Origin: Halovivax gelatinilyticus
Lineage (GTDB): Archaea > Halobacteriota > Halobacteria > Halobacteriales > Natrialbaceae
Length of the DNA: 64,000 nucleotides
NCBI RefSeq assembly: GCF_024300625.1
Contig: NZ_CP101322.1
Location: forward strand, 1,439,992-1,503,991
Reading direction: 5' to 3'
Shown: piece by piece, positions 34,843 to 43,046 of the stretch
How the letters are laid out: each line of letters begins with the position of its first letter
Numbering within the stretch: the first letter of the stretch is position 1
The notes under the pieces: model-generated
Databases searched by the model: none
Told to the model about the DNA's origin: nothing
The model's input: only the letters and a program-made list of their open reading frames with translations
Translations under genes and position numbers: made by a program

Positions 34843-35428
34843 CATGCCGGATTTCCGGCTGTGAGGCCCTCTATGGGCTGCTCACACATATCGATTTTCG
34901 TCGACCGTCAATAACCCCAATACCCCCTGGGGTCGACGAAACGCGCAGTGGAATGCTCTCAGCACCGACACCCTGGCCAGAATTTGTCTCGAAGCGACGA
35001 TTGAACCGTCGGTGATTATCCGAAATGGACCAGAACCTGCACAGCAGAAATCGACGTCTCGGTCGTCAGCCGATTTCCGGGATTCCGAAGATTTGCTTAT
35101 CTATATGGGCGCCAACACCGACGTGATCCATCTCAGCGAAGTTTTGCAGTGAGGACTCACTGGCATTTCTTACCACCAACGAAATCGGATGACCGTGTTC
35201 AACCGATCGACCGGTTCGACCGCAATCATCCTAAGAGATAAACAATCGCAACCGACCGTACCAATCGTTTCTAACGTGTCGATCCAATCTCGACGACGTT
35301 CACGGTCGAGTACGGACGCACGCTCAAAGACGAATCAGCCGCGAGGAACTGCCACTTTAACCCCGAGTTCCGTCAAATCGAGATGCTCACCGAATGTGAC
35401 GCCGATACGCTATTCCCGTGAGCCGGCG
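34843..35428. other. CRISPR leader side and remnant DNA without intact gene
   Basis: The first ~150 bp beyond the last repeat should be the leader of the array (contains an A/T-richer stretch near 34885-34920 with a CCCC run). Further right, one frame at 35275-35421 has protein-like composition (FTVEYGRTLKD, NPEFRQIEMLTECDADTLFP) but is preceded by an in-frame stop and has no start; it looks like the tail of a lost gene I could not identify. Other frames here are arginine- and serine-rich shadows. Confidence 0.45.
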
Positions 35429-35629
35429 TCAGCGCACCTCCCGAACGTCCTCGATAATCTCCCGAAGCGGAGCTTTCCTCGTCATCACTCGCCACGTGTT
35501 GACCGCCATGTACAGCCCGACGTTGTACCAGATGACCGTGATGCCGGCCAAACACGCCAGGAGGAACCAGAGCACCCCAAACCACCAGCCGACGAGCACG
35601 AACCACGCGATTCGGGTCGCGACGTTCAT
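35429..35629 (-). CDS. Small membrane protein, YccF-like
   Basis: A 66-residue protein with two hydrophobic helices rich in Trp (RIAWFVLVGWWFGVLWFLL and GITVIWYNVGLYMAVNTW) and a charged C-terminal tail. The arrangement resembles a single YccF (DUF307) unit, in which a Gly-Trp motif is followed by a second helix, but the resemblance is modest. It stands alone between CRISPR-side remnants and the repeated element at 35839-36023. Function unknown. Confidence 0.6.
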   Translation of the reverse strand: MNVATRIAWFVLVGWWFGVLWFLLACLAGITVIWYNVGLYMAVNTWRVMTRKAPLREIIEDVREVR

Positions 35630-35838
35630 TGGCAGACGTTAGTTTGTTTATCATTCATACATAAATTGGTGTGCCTTCCCGATTTTCGTTCAACAGCCCT
35701 CGGTTGCCGTCGCCGGTATTTGATTTCTAAACGACCGGAGCAGGTTGTCGATAGAATCGTAGAACAGATCGGCAGTGATCGAAGAATCGAACGTCTCGGA
35801 CCAGTATCGTCGAAGAAGATTCGGTAGTGGAGATAGTC

Positions 35839-36023
35839 AGTAGTTATAATACATTCCCCGCCGTAGCCACCGCTGGAAGTCCACGTCTCCACCGGTCGCA
35901 AGGGGACGGCGTTCAGTAAATGTCCCGGGTGTAGGCGCACCCGAGACGTGGCTTCCAAATCCGAGAAGGATTTGTCTGCCATGATTCCGTACACACCTTC
36001 GAGACAAAAAGGTCTCGCACGCC
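35839..36023 (-). repeat. Dispersed ~180-bp element, copy A
   Basis: Read on the minus strand, this copy begins ggcgtgcgagacctttttgt and includes a perfect 6-bp stem (CGAGAC/GTCTCG at 36000-36017), then AATCATGGC, GATTTGGAAGCCACGTC, ACCCGGG and a terminal TGTATTATAacTACTG. Copy B on the plus strand at 55514-55689 carries the same blocks in the same order. Each lies divergent from a gene of the same small zinc-finger family. It could be a degenerate IS or MITE, or a structured non-coding RNA with its promoter. Confidence 0.6.
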
Positions 36024-36120
36024 TGTGGTATCGAGAGCGCAAGCTATGGAGCGATTTTCCTACGATATCTGAAGTCTGTCAGCGCCGACGGACGGCCGTC
36101 CACGCGTCGGGGGTCGACGG

Positions 36121-36384
36121 ATGACCGACGCACAACGCGAGTCGAACGACCAGGCCTGCTACCGCTGTGGCGACTCGCTCCACGACGCACACCGGATTCG
36201 CCTCTCGGCCGCCCACAGCGGCCCGCTCGGCGACCGCTGCCTCGACGTCGAGCGGCCGATCTGTCCGGACTGCCTGGCCGGGATCGGGATGCTCGAGTTC
36301 GACCTGAACTCGATGGACGAGTCGCCGGATCCGGCGACGCCGACCCGCGGCGAGTGCCCGCCGGTTCGATCGCGCCCGGGGTGA
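36121..36384 (+). CDS. Small double-CxxC zinc-finger protein, copy A
   Basis: An 87-residue protein with a zinc-ribbon made of CYRCGDSLHDAHRIRLSA and ICPDCLAGIGMLEFD, giving four Cys ligands. It is clearly related to the protein at 55179-55418 (same CYRC, RLSA, CPDC and GLLEFD/GMLEFD blocks). Both lie divergent from a copy of the same ~180-bp element. The proline-rich C-terminal tail is not shared. A nucleic-acid- or protein-binding role is likely but unproven. Confidence 0.7.
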   Translation: MTDAQRESNDQACYRCGDSLHDAHRIRLSAAHSGPLGDRCLDVERPICPDCLAGIGMLEFDLNSMDESPDPATPTRGECPPVRSRPG

Positions 36385-36434
36385 TCGAGCGGCGTCGTGA
36401 CCGACGTGACGGCCTCGTTCGAAGCGGCACACCT

Positions 36435-36704
36435 ATGGCGTTCGAGGGCCTGGATCACCGCATGTCGTCAGCCGCACCCGAGTTGCTCGTCGAACTACTG
36501 ACCATCGCCGTCTACGCCGTTCTCGCGCTCGCGTTCACCGTCATCGGCCTACTGGCCGAGACGACCGCGTTCGATCACTACGCGAGCGGGGAACTCGTGC
36601 TGGCGGGCTGGTTCGTCGCCCTCGGCGCCGTCTTGCTCTACGCCGGCGTCGTCGCGATCGGCTACCAGAAGCTGTTCGTTCGCGTCCAGGAGCAATTCAT
36701 CTGA
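36435..36704 (+). CDS. Small membrane protein
   Basis: An 89-residue protein with two membrane helices (TIAVYAVLALAFTVIGLLAE and VLAGWFVALGAVLLYAGVVAIG) separated by a short loop, and a basic C-terminal tail. An alternative start is ATG 36462 (MSSAAPELL). It lies 50 bp after the zinc-finger gene, so co-transcription is possible. Family not recognised. Confidence 0.65.
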   Translation: MAFEGLDHRMSSAAPELLVELLTIAVYAVLALAFTVIGLLAETTAFDHYASGELVLAGWFVALGAVLLYAGVVAIGYQKLFVRVQEQFI

Positions 36705-36848
36705 ATCGATACGTGGGACAGGCCACTGTACCGTTCTGTGTGCGTTTTTTGCCACACAACCCGGCTACGTTCACGAGACGAGGGCATTCATCTCCCACCG
36801 AGTTTAGATTGGAGAAGGCATATATGCGGTTGAGCGTATCTGGAGCGT

Positions 36849-37091
36849 ATGTCTACTCGAACCGAACGAACGACGCTAACAGATCCGTGGTTCATAGTCA
36901 CGTTCGTCGCCGTGTTGTTCGTTTCGGTGAATGTACTGGGTCCACTTCTTTCTAGCGCGACGCTGCCCGTGTTTGGGCTACAGGGGAACAATCTGGTGTG
37001 GATCGTGTTGATCGCATTCTACGCGCTGGTATTCTCGATCGCCGGTGGGTTTTGTAGCTACTACGGCGTTTCGGCGTTGAGAGGACGCTAA
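36849..37091 (+). CDS. Small membrane protein with leaderless promoter
   Basis: An 80-residue protein with a polar N-terminus and two hydrophobic helices (FIVTFVAVLFVSVNVLGPLL and WIVLIAFYALVFSIAGGF). A TATA-like box CATATATG at 36819-36826 is 23-30 bp upstream of the ATG, consistent with a leaderless mRNA and supporting reality of the gene. Composition is less GC-rich than the core. Function unknown. Confidence 0.65.
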   Translation: MSTRTERTTLTDPWFIVTFVAVLFVSVNVLGPLLSSATLPVFGLQGNNLVWIVLIAFYALVFSIAGGFCSYYGVSALRGR

Positions 37092-37213
37092 CAGAGTCGA
37101 GTTGTATCATTGATCAACGCAGAAGTCCGTCAGTGAGACGGCAAAAGCCGTGTTCGACGAACCGCGTGTTCCTGCCTGACACACCGTAATCGACAGAGCT
37201 GGTGACCGACCGC

Positions 37214-37399
37214 TTACGCCGTTCTACGAGCGTCCCGGTACGTCAGTGCTGCAGCTCCGGTGAGGATCGCGTACGCGAGAAGCGCGACCGGAAACGGAAT
37301 CCGCCACCGACTCAGTTCGGTCGTGACATACGACGCGACGAGGACGACGGAAACGACCAGGGCGAGGTTTTCGGAGTACGAACGGACGAGAGAGGACAT
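37214..37399 (-). CDS. Small membrane protein
   Basis: A 61-residue protein with two hydrophobic segments (NLALVVSVVLVASYVT and FPVALLAYAILTGAAALTY) and a short basic C-terminus. A minus-strand TATA-like stretch (TATATTTAA, 37427-37435) lies about 28-36 bp upstream of the ATG. It stands between other small membrane protein genes and vapC. Function unknown. Confidence 0.6.
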   Translation of the reverse strand: MSSLVRSYSENLALVVSVVLVASYVTTELSRWRIPFPVALLAYAILTGAAALTYRDARRTA

Positions 37400-37464
37400 A
37401 CGAGTAAATACGGGCGCATCCGCGAGTTAAATATACTTATAATCTCAGACCGTGGGCGAATCAG

Positions 37465-37887
37465 CTATTCGGGATCAGCCGATTCTCGGTCGGCGTAGTA
37501 TTCGACGTCGAGACCGGGGACGTTCTCGAAGTCGCCGTCCCGCGTCAGTATCGGTGCGCCGGACTCACGTGCGACACCCGCAATCAGGATGTCCTGTTCG
37601 TTGATTGCGTTGCCATTTGCCAGGAGTTCGGCTCGTATCAACGCAGATTCTTGCGCAGCAGGTTCGGTAAACGCCACGGGATCGATCCAGTCGAGCGCAT
37701 CGATAGTCTCCGCGAGTTGATCCGTCCCCCCAGCCCACGCTGCATGCCGGTATATCTCGTATAGTATCGGAGTTGGTGCGCCGTATGCCCGACCCTCGTT
37801 CGAATCGAGATAGTCGACAGCGTCCTCGTGGTGATCGGACTTCGGCTGAAGCAGATCGACGAGAAAGCTACTGTCCAAAAACCTCAC
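37465..37887 (-). CDS. vapC: VapC-type PIN domain RNase toxin
   Basis: A 140-residue PIN domain: D5 in RFLDSSFLVDLLQ, a Glu in LYEIYRHAAW, the Asp in NEQDILIAGVA, and TRDGDFENV, giving the four acidic metal ligands of VapC endonucleases. VapC toxins cleave RNA, often initiator tRNA, and are held inactive by VapB. The GTG start at 37887 lies inside the 3' end of the antitoxin gene (20-bp overlap), the usual coupling for vapBC. A longer ATG start at 37959 would read deep into vapB. Confidence 0.9.
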   Translation of the reverse strand: MRFLDSSFLVDLLQPKSDHHEDAVDYLDSNEGRAYGAPTPILYEIYRHAAWAGGTDQLAETIDALDWIDPVAFTEPAAQESALIRAELLANGNAINEQDILIAGVARESGAPILTRDGDFENVPGLDVEYYADRESADPE

Positions 37888-38101
37888 GCTGTCGCTCCGT
37901 AAAATCCTCGTCAAATTCTTCGCGGAATGCATCCCGGTCGAGTCCGGCGTCAGTCCCACTCCACAGACCCGCAGCTTTCATCGGGTCTTTATCGCCCCGG
38001 GTCAGCCGGTTCACCACATCGCTAAAACTCTCGTCCCCTCGCTTGTGGGCTTTGAGCCGCTCGTAGGCCTCCTCCTTGATGCTTATCGTCTTCGTCCCCA
38101 T
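37868..38101 (-). CDS. vapB: VapB-type antitoxin
   Basis: A 77-residue protein with an N-terminal DNA-binding-like beta strand and helix (GTKTISIKEEAYERLKAHK) and a C-terminal toxin-wrapping acidic region (DRDAFREEFDEDFTERQR). This matches archaeal VapB antitoxins of the DUF217-like group. The region at 38101-38120 (tgtacacgtacacgtataca) is a near-palindrome spanning the start codon and could be the autoregulatory operator. The start at 38101 is chosen because upstream residues to 38155 are aromatic nonsense. Confidence 0.85.
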   Translation of the reverse strand: MGTKTISIKEEAYERLKAHKRGDESFSDVVNRLTRGDKDPMKAAGLWSGTDAGLDRDAFREEFDEDFTERQREVFGQ

Positions 38102-38324
38102 GTACACGTACACGTATACACCAACACAATAAGCGTGCTGGTGATCGCCGCCCATCGAGATCGCGACCGCGATCGATTGGAACGCCGGTGAGACGGTGGT
38201 ATCGCGGATATTACTCGGATACTTGCCCGACTGTGCGAGTTACAATTCGTACCCACTCGACCGGTCCGACAGATCGATCTGCCACACCGATTGCTCTTTA
38301 CCGTCGGAGCCAATTCCATCGGGT

Positions 38325-41300
38325 ATGAGTCGATTCGGCGAGGTTGCCGACCAGTACGAACCCCACGCACTCGAAGCGCAGGTCTTCGAGTACTGGGACG
38401 CGGTCGACGCCTACGAGCAGACGAAAGCACACCGGGCCGACGGTGAGACGTTCTTCTTCGTCGACGGTCCGCCGTACACCTCCGGCGCCGCCCACATGGG
38501 AACGACGTGGAACAAGACGCTCAAAGACGTCTACCTGCGCCACCTGCGGATGACCGGTCACGACGTCACCGACCGACCGGGCTACGATATGCACGGGCTC
38601 CCGATCGAGACCCGGGTCGAGGAGAAGCTCGGGTTCGAGAACAAGAAGGACATCGAGGAGTTCGGCGAAGACGCCTTCATCGAGGCCTGCAAAGAGTACG
38701 CCGACGAGCAGCTCGATGGCCTGCAAACTGATTTCCAGGACTTCGGCGTCTGGATGGACTGGGACGACCCCTACAAGACGGTCTCGCCGGAGTACATGGA
38801 GGCCGCCTGGTGGGGTTTCGCCCAGGCCGCAGAGCGCGACCTCGTCGAGAAGGGCCACCGCTCGATCTCGCAGTGTCCGCGGTGTGAGACCGCAATCGCG
38901 AACAACGAAGTCGAGTACGACGACGTCGAGGATCCGTCGATCTACGTCAAATTCGACATCACTGATCGCGAGGGCGAGTCCCCCGACGGCGCAGACGGCG
39001 ACGGCAAACTCGTCATCTGGACGACGACGCCGTGGACGATCCCGGCGAACACGTTCGTCGCCGTCGACGGGGAGGGCGAGTACGTCGGCGTCCGCGCGGA
39101 GAAAGACGGTGACGAGGAGCTGCTCTACGTCGCCGAACCGAAAGTCGAGGACGTCCTCTCGGCCGGCCGCTACGACGACTACGAGGTCGTCGAGGAGCTG
39201 ACCGGCGGGGAGATGGTCGGCTGGGCGTACGAACACCCGCTGGTCGAGGAGGTCCCGGACCACCCGGACCACGAGGGCGCCTGTGAAGTCTACGAGGCGG
39301 AGTACGTCGACACGCACGGCGACGGTACCGGCCTCGTCCACTCCGCGCCGGGTCACGGTGAGGAGGACTTCGTCCGCGGCAGCGAGCTCGACTTCCCCAT
39401 CTTCTGTCCCGTCGGGAGCGACGGCGTCTACACCGACGAGGGCGGCGCCTACGAGGGACAGTTCGTCAAGGACGCCGACGAGGCGATCACAGCCGATCTC
39501 GAGGAAAATGGCAACCTCCTCGCCTCCGAAACGATCAGCCACAGCTACGGCCACTGCTGGCGGTGTGACACCGGCATCGTCCAGATCGTCACCGAGCAGT
39601 GGTTCATCACGATCACCGACGTCAAAGACGAGCTCCTCGACAACATCGAAGACAGCGAGTGGCACCCCGAGTGGGCCCGCGACAACCGCTTCCGAGACTT
39701 CGTCGAGGAGGCCCCGGACTGGAACGTCTCGCGACAGCGCTACTGGGGCATTCCACTGCCCGTCTGGACGCCAGACGCGGAACGGAGTTCCGCGGAGAGC
39801 GACGACGAAGATACCGAGGACGACGATGCGACGGACATGATCGTCGTCGCGACGCGCGAGGAGCTCGCAGAACGGGTCGATCAGGACGTCGATCCCGAGA
39901 CGGTCGACCTCCACAAGGACACCGTCGACGAGCTGACGATCACCGAAGACGGGACGACCTACACCCGCGTGCCGGACGTCTTCGACGTCTGGTTCGACTC
40001 GTCGGTCGCCTCGCTCGGCACGATCGGTTACCCCGGCGACGAGGAGGCGTTCGAAGAACTCTGGCCGGCCGACCTCATCATGGAGGCCCACGACCAGACG
40101 CGCGGCTGGTTCTGGTCCCAGCTGGGCATGGGAACGACCGCCCTCGGCGACATTCCCTACAAGACGGTCCTGATGCACGGCTTCGCGCAGATGCCAGACG
40201 GCCGGGCGATGAGCAAGTCGAAGGACATCCTCGTCGACCCACACGACGCCATCGAGAAGCACGGCCGCGACGTCATGCGCATGTTCCTGCTCTCGAACGA
40301 CCCGCAGGGAGCGGACATGCGCTTTTCGTGGGAGGGCATGGAGACGATGGAGCGCCACCTCCGGACGCTCTGGAACGTGTTTCGCTTCCCGCTGCCGTAC
40401 ATGCGTCTCGACGGGTTTGATCCCGCCGAAATCGACCTCGACGACGTCGACGAGGATCTCGAACTCGTCGACGAGTGGGTGCTCTCGCGGCTGCAGTCGA
40501 CGAAGGCGGAGATGGGCGAGCACTTCGGCGAGTATCGCCAGGACCGTGCACTCGACGCCCTGCTCGAGTTCGTCGTCGAGGACGTCTCCCGGTTCTACGT
40601 CCAGGCCGTGCGCGAGCGCATGTGGGACGAATCAGAGAGCGCCTCGAAGACGGCCGCCTACGCGACGATCTACCGGGTGCTCAAAGAGAGTAGCGTCCTG
40701 CTCGCACCCTTTGCGCCCTTCGTCACGGAGAAGCTCTACGGCAAGCTCACCGGCGACGGCGGGTTCGACACCGTCCACATGGAAGACTGGCCGGAACCCG
40801 ACGAGTACTGGCTCGACGAGGAACTCGAGACCGACGTCGCCCACCTCCGGGCGATCGAGGAGTCGGGCGCCAACGCGCGTCAGCAAGCCGGCCGGAAGCT
40901 GCGCTGGCCCGTCCCGCGCGTGATCGTCGCGGCGAACGACGACCGCCTGGCCACCGCCGTAGAGCGCCACGACGAGCTGCTCGCAGACCGGCTCAACGCC
41001 CGCGAAATCGAGCTTCTCACGCCCGACGAGCGCTGGGACGAACTCTCCTACAGCGCCGAGGCGGACATGAGCGTCCTCGGGCCCGCGTTCGGCGACGAGG
41101 CCGGCCGGGTGATGAACGCGCTCAACGACGCCAGCGTCGACGAGCCGGACCTCGAAACGCTCGAAGCGGCAGTCTCGGAAGCGCTCGACGACGACGTCGA
41201 GCTGGACGAGGAGATGGTCTCGTTCGTCACGCAGACGCCCGACGACGTCGCCGGCTCGACCGTCACGATCGACGGCGAGGAGTTCGGCGTCGTCTACGCC

Positions 41301-41600
41301 GACGCCTCGCTCACCGACGACATCGAGAGCGAGGGCTACGCCCGCGAAGTCATCCGCCGCGTCCAGGAGATGCGAAAGGAGGCAGAACTCGACGTCGAAC
41401 AGCGCATCGCGCTCGAACTCGCGATCGACGACGACCGCGTCGCCGACCTCGTCGGCGAGCGAGAGGACCTGATCTGCGAGGAGGTCAGAGCCGACTCGCT
41501 CGGCGAGGTGAGCGACGGTCACCGCGAGACGTGGGACGTCGAAGGCATCTCGATCGAACTCGCAATCGAGCCGCTCGCGGCGGCCGAGGCGTCGGACTAG
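38325..41600 (+). CDS. ileS: Isoleucyl-tRNA synthetase
   Basis: A 1091-residue class I synthetase. The HIGH-like signature is GAAHMGTTWN (about residue 50), the KMSKS-like loop is RAMSKSKDI, and the editing CP1 domain contains WTTTPWTIPANT and the conserved GTGLVHSAPGHGEEDF. An acidic insertion (about 490-515, rich in Asp/Glu/Ser) is a halophilic addition after the CP1 domain. The C-terminal region has the archaeal/eukaryotic IleRS pattern (NARQQAGRKLRWPV). The start MSRFGEVADQ at 38325 fits the family; upstream sequence in frame is not protein-like. Confidence 0.97.
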   Translation: MSRFGEVADQYEPHALEAQVFEYWDAVDAYEQTKAHRADGETFFFVDGPPYTSGAAHMGTTWNKTLKDVYLRHLRMTGHDVTDRPGYDMHGLPIETRVEEKLGFENKKDIEEFGEDAFIEACKEYADEQLDGLQTDFQDFGVWMDWDDPYKTVSPEYMEAAWWGFAQAAERDLVEKGHRSISQCPRCETAIANNEVEYDDVEDPSIYVKFDITDREGESPDGADGDGKLVIWTTTPWTIPANTFVAVDGEGEYVGVRAEKDGDEELLYVAEPKVEDVLSAGRYDDYEVVEELTGGEMVGWAYEHPLVEEVPDHPDHEGACEVYEAEYVDTHGDGTGLVHSAPGHGEEDFVRGSELDFPIFCPVGSDGVYTDEGGAYEGQFVKDADEAITADLEENGNLLASETISHSYGHCWRCDTGIVQIVTEQWFITITDVKDELLDNIEDSEWHPEWARDNRFRDFVEEAPDWNVSRQRYWGIPLPVWTPDAERSSAESDDEDTEDDDATDMIVVATREELAERVDQDVDPETVDLHKDTVDELTITEDGTTYTRVPDVFDVWFDSSVASLGTIGYPGDEEAFEELWPADLIMEAHDQTRGWFWSQLGMGTTALGDIPYKTVLMHGFAQMPDGRAMSKSKDILVDPHDAIEKHGRDVMRMFLLSNDPQGADMRFSWEGMETMERHLRTLWNVFRFPLPYMRLDGFDPAEIDLDDVDEDLELVDEWVLSRLQSTKAEMGEHFGEYRQDRALDALLEFVVEDVSRFYVQAVRERMWDESESASKTAAYATIYRVLKESSVLLAPFAPFVTEKLYGKLTGDGGFDTVHMEDWPEPDEYWLDEELETDVAHLRAIEESGANARQQAGRKLRWPVPRVIVAANDDRLATAVERHDELLADRLNAREIELLTPDERWDELSYSAEADMSVLGPAFGDEAGRVMNALNDASVDEPDLETLEAAVSEALDDDVELDEEMVSFVTQTPDDVAGSTVTIDGEEFGVVYADASLTDDIESEGYAREVIRRVQEMRKEAELDVEQRIALELAIDDDRVADLVGEREDLICEEVRADSLGEVSDGHRETWDVEGISIELAIEPLAAAEASD

Positions 41601-41742
41601 CACCGCCGAGCGGAGCGAGGCGTTTTTGCTCTCTTGTCGAGCGGAAAGCCAACGGTCAGCGAGAGCGTCGCTCTCGCCGGACAGATTGTTGCGCGAGCGG
41701 TGAGCAAAGCGAACCCGAGCGGAAAAGGTGGGATCCGAACCG

Positions 41743-42924
41743 CTACACCCGCTCGACCAGCGTCGCGATTCCCTGTCCGAACCCGATGCACATCGTGCTG
41801 AGACCGTATCGGCCGTCACAGGCCTCGAGCTGGTAGGGAAGCTTTCCGACGAGCGCCGCTCCCGTCGCGCCGAGCGGGTGGCCGTGGGCGATGGCGCCGC
41901 CCCAGACGTTCGTCCGCTCCCAGTCGGCGCCGGTCTCGTCGAGCCAGGCGGCGACGACCGAGGCGAAGGCCTCGTTGACCTCGAAGCGGTCGACGTCGTC
42001 GACGGTGAGATCGTTGCGCCCTAAGAGTTCGGTCGTCGCCGGGATCGGGCCCGTGAGCATCGTGATCGGGTCGACGCCGACGACGTGCGTGTCGACGATG
42101 CGGGCGAGCGGCTCCCAGCCGTATTTCTCGCAGGCCTCGCCGGAGGCGAGCAGCGTCGCCGCCGCGCCGTCGACGATGCCCGAGGCGTTGCCCGCGTGAA
42201 CGACCCCGTCGCCCGCCTCGCGAAAGACCAGCGGGAGGTCGGCGAGCGTCTCGAGGTCCGTCCCGGGGCGCGGGTGTTCGTCGCGTACCAGGGAGGTGGT
42301 CTCGCCGCCGGCGTCCGTCTCGATCGGGACGACCTGCTCGTCGTAGCGGCCGGCGTCGTCGGCGCGCGCCCAGCGGGATTGGGAGTCGACGGCGATCTGA
42401 TCGAGTCCCTCCCGGGTGCAGTTCCACTCCTCGGCGACCCGTTCGGCCGCCTCGCCCTGCGTGGTGACCTCCTCGAACTGCTCGAAGTAGGTCTCGGTCA
42501 CGCTCGCCGGGTCGCCGTAGGTGTTGTCCGTCGAGTCGGCGTCGGCGCCCATCGGCGCGCGAGTCATGTGCTCGGTCCCGCCGGCGACGAGCACGTCGTG
42601 AAAGCCGGCGCGAACCTGACCGGCCGCGAAGTTGACCGCCTGCTGGCCGGAGCCACACATCCGGTTCAACTGGACGCCCGGGACCTCCTCGCCCCAGCCG
42701 GCGACGAGCGGCGCCAGCCGACCGACGTTCATCCCCTGCTCGCCCATCGGCGTCACGCAGCCGTAGACGACGTCCTCGGGGTAGCCGCGTTCGTCGAAGT
42801 CGTTGCGCGCCGCCAGCGCTTCGAGCGGTTTCGCGGCCAGATCCTGTGCGTGTAGCTCCGCCAGGGCGCCGTTTCGCTTCCCGAATGGCGTCCGGACGGC
42901 GTCGACGATGTAGACGTCTCGCAT
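41743..42924 (-). CDS. Acetyl-CoA acetyltransferase/thiolase
   Basis: A 393-residue thiolase. The catalytic Cys is in NRMCGSGQQAVN, the His in NEAFASVV-to-HGHPLGATGA, and the second Cys in MCIGFGQG, so the full set of degradative/biosynthetic thiolase motifs is present. It catalyses acyl-CoA plus acetyl-CoA exchange in beta-oxidation or acetoacetyl-CoA formation. The start MRDVYIVDAVRTPFG at 42924 is the standard thiolase N-terminus. Neighbours do not reveal the pathway. Confidence 0.95.
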   Translation of the reverse strand: MRDVYIVDAVRTPFGKRNGALAELHAQDLAAKPLEALAARNDFDERGYPEDVVYGCVTPMGEQGMNVGRLAPLVAGWGEEVPGVQLNRMCGSGQQAVNFAAGQVRAGFHDVLVAGGTEHMTRAPMGADADSTDNTYGDPASVTETYFEQFEEVTTQGEAAERVAEEWNCTREGLDQIAVDSQSRWARADDAGRYDEQVVPIETDAGGETTSLVRDEHPRPGTDLETLADLPLVFREAGDGVVHAGNASGIVDGAAATLLASGEACEKYGWEPLARIVDTHVVGVDPITMLTGPIPATTELLGRNDLTVDDVDRFEVNEAFASVVAAWLDETGADWERTNVWGGAIAHGHPLGATGAALVGKLPYQLEACDGRYGLSTMCIGFGQGIATLVERV

Positions 42925-43046
42925 ACGCGACTCTCGTTCCCGAGCGTTAGAATACCCTTCGGGCGCGGGCGTTCGATCGGTCGCCTCGGTACGGAACGGG
43001 TGAACCCACAAGGGATTTGCTCACTCACCGCCGAGCACTCGTTCAG

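Noticed and set aside
34497-34889. Long leftward frame with repeated FQKDSSGVEA units across the CRISPR array
   Set aside because: It is a translation of the 30-bp CRISPR repeats and their spacers; no protein is expected.
35189-35827. 212-codon plus-strand frame right of the CRISPR array
   Set aside because: Composition is arginine/proline/serine-rich without any domain, and it overlaps the better supported small membrane protein on the other strand.
35626-36042. 138-codon leftward frame through dispersed element copy A
   Set aside because: Copy B does not keep the same frame throughout, and block spacing changes by non-multiples of three, so coding is unlikely.
38298-40523. 741-codon frame antisense to ileS
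   Set aside because: Open only because GC-rich halophilic codons leave the antisense frame without stops; the sense strand encodes a complete isoleucyl-tRNA synthetase.
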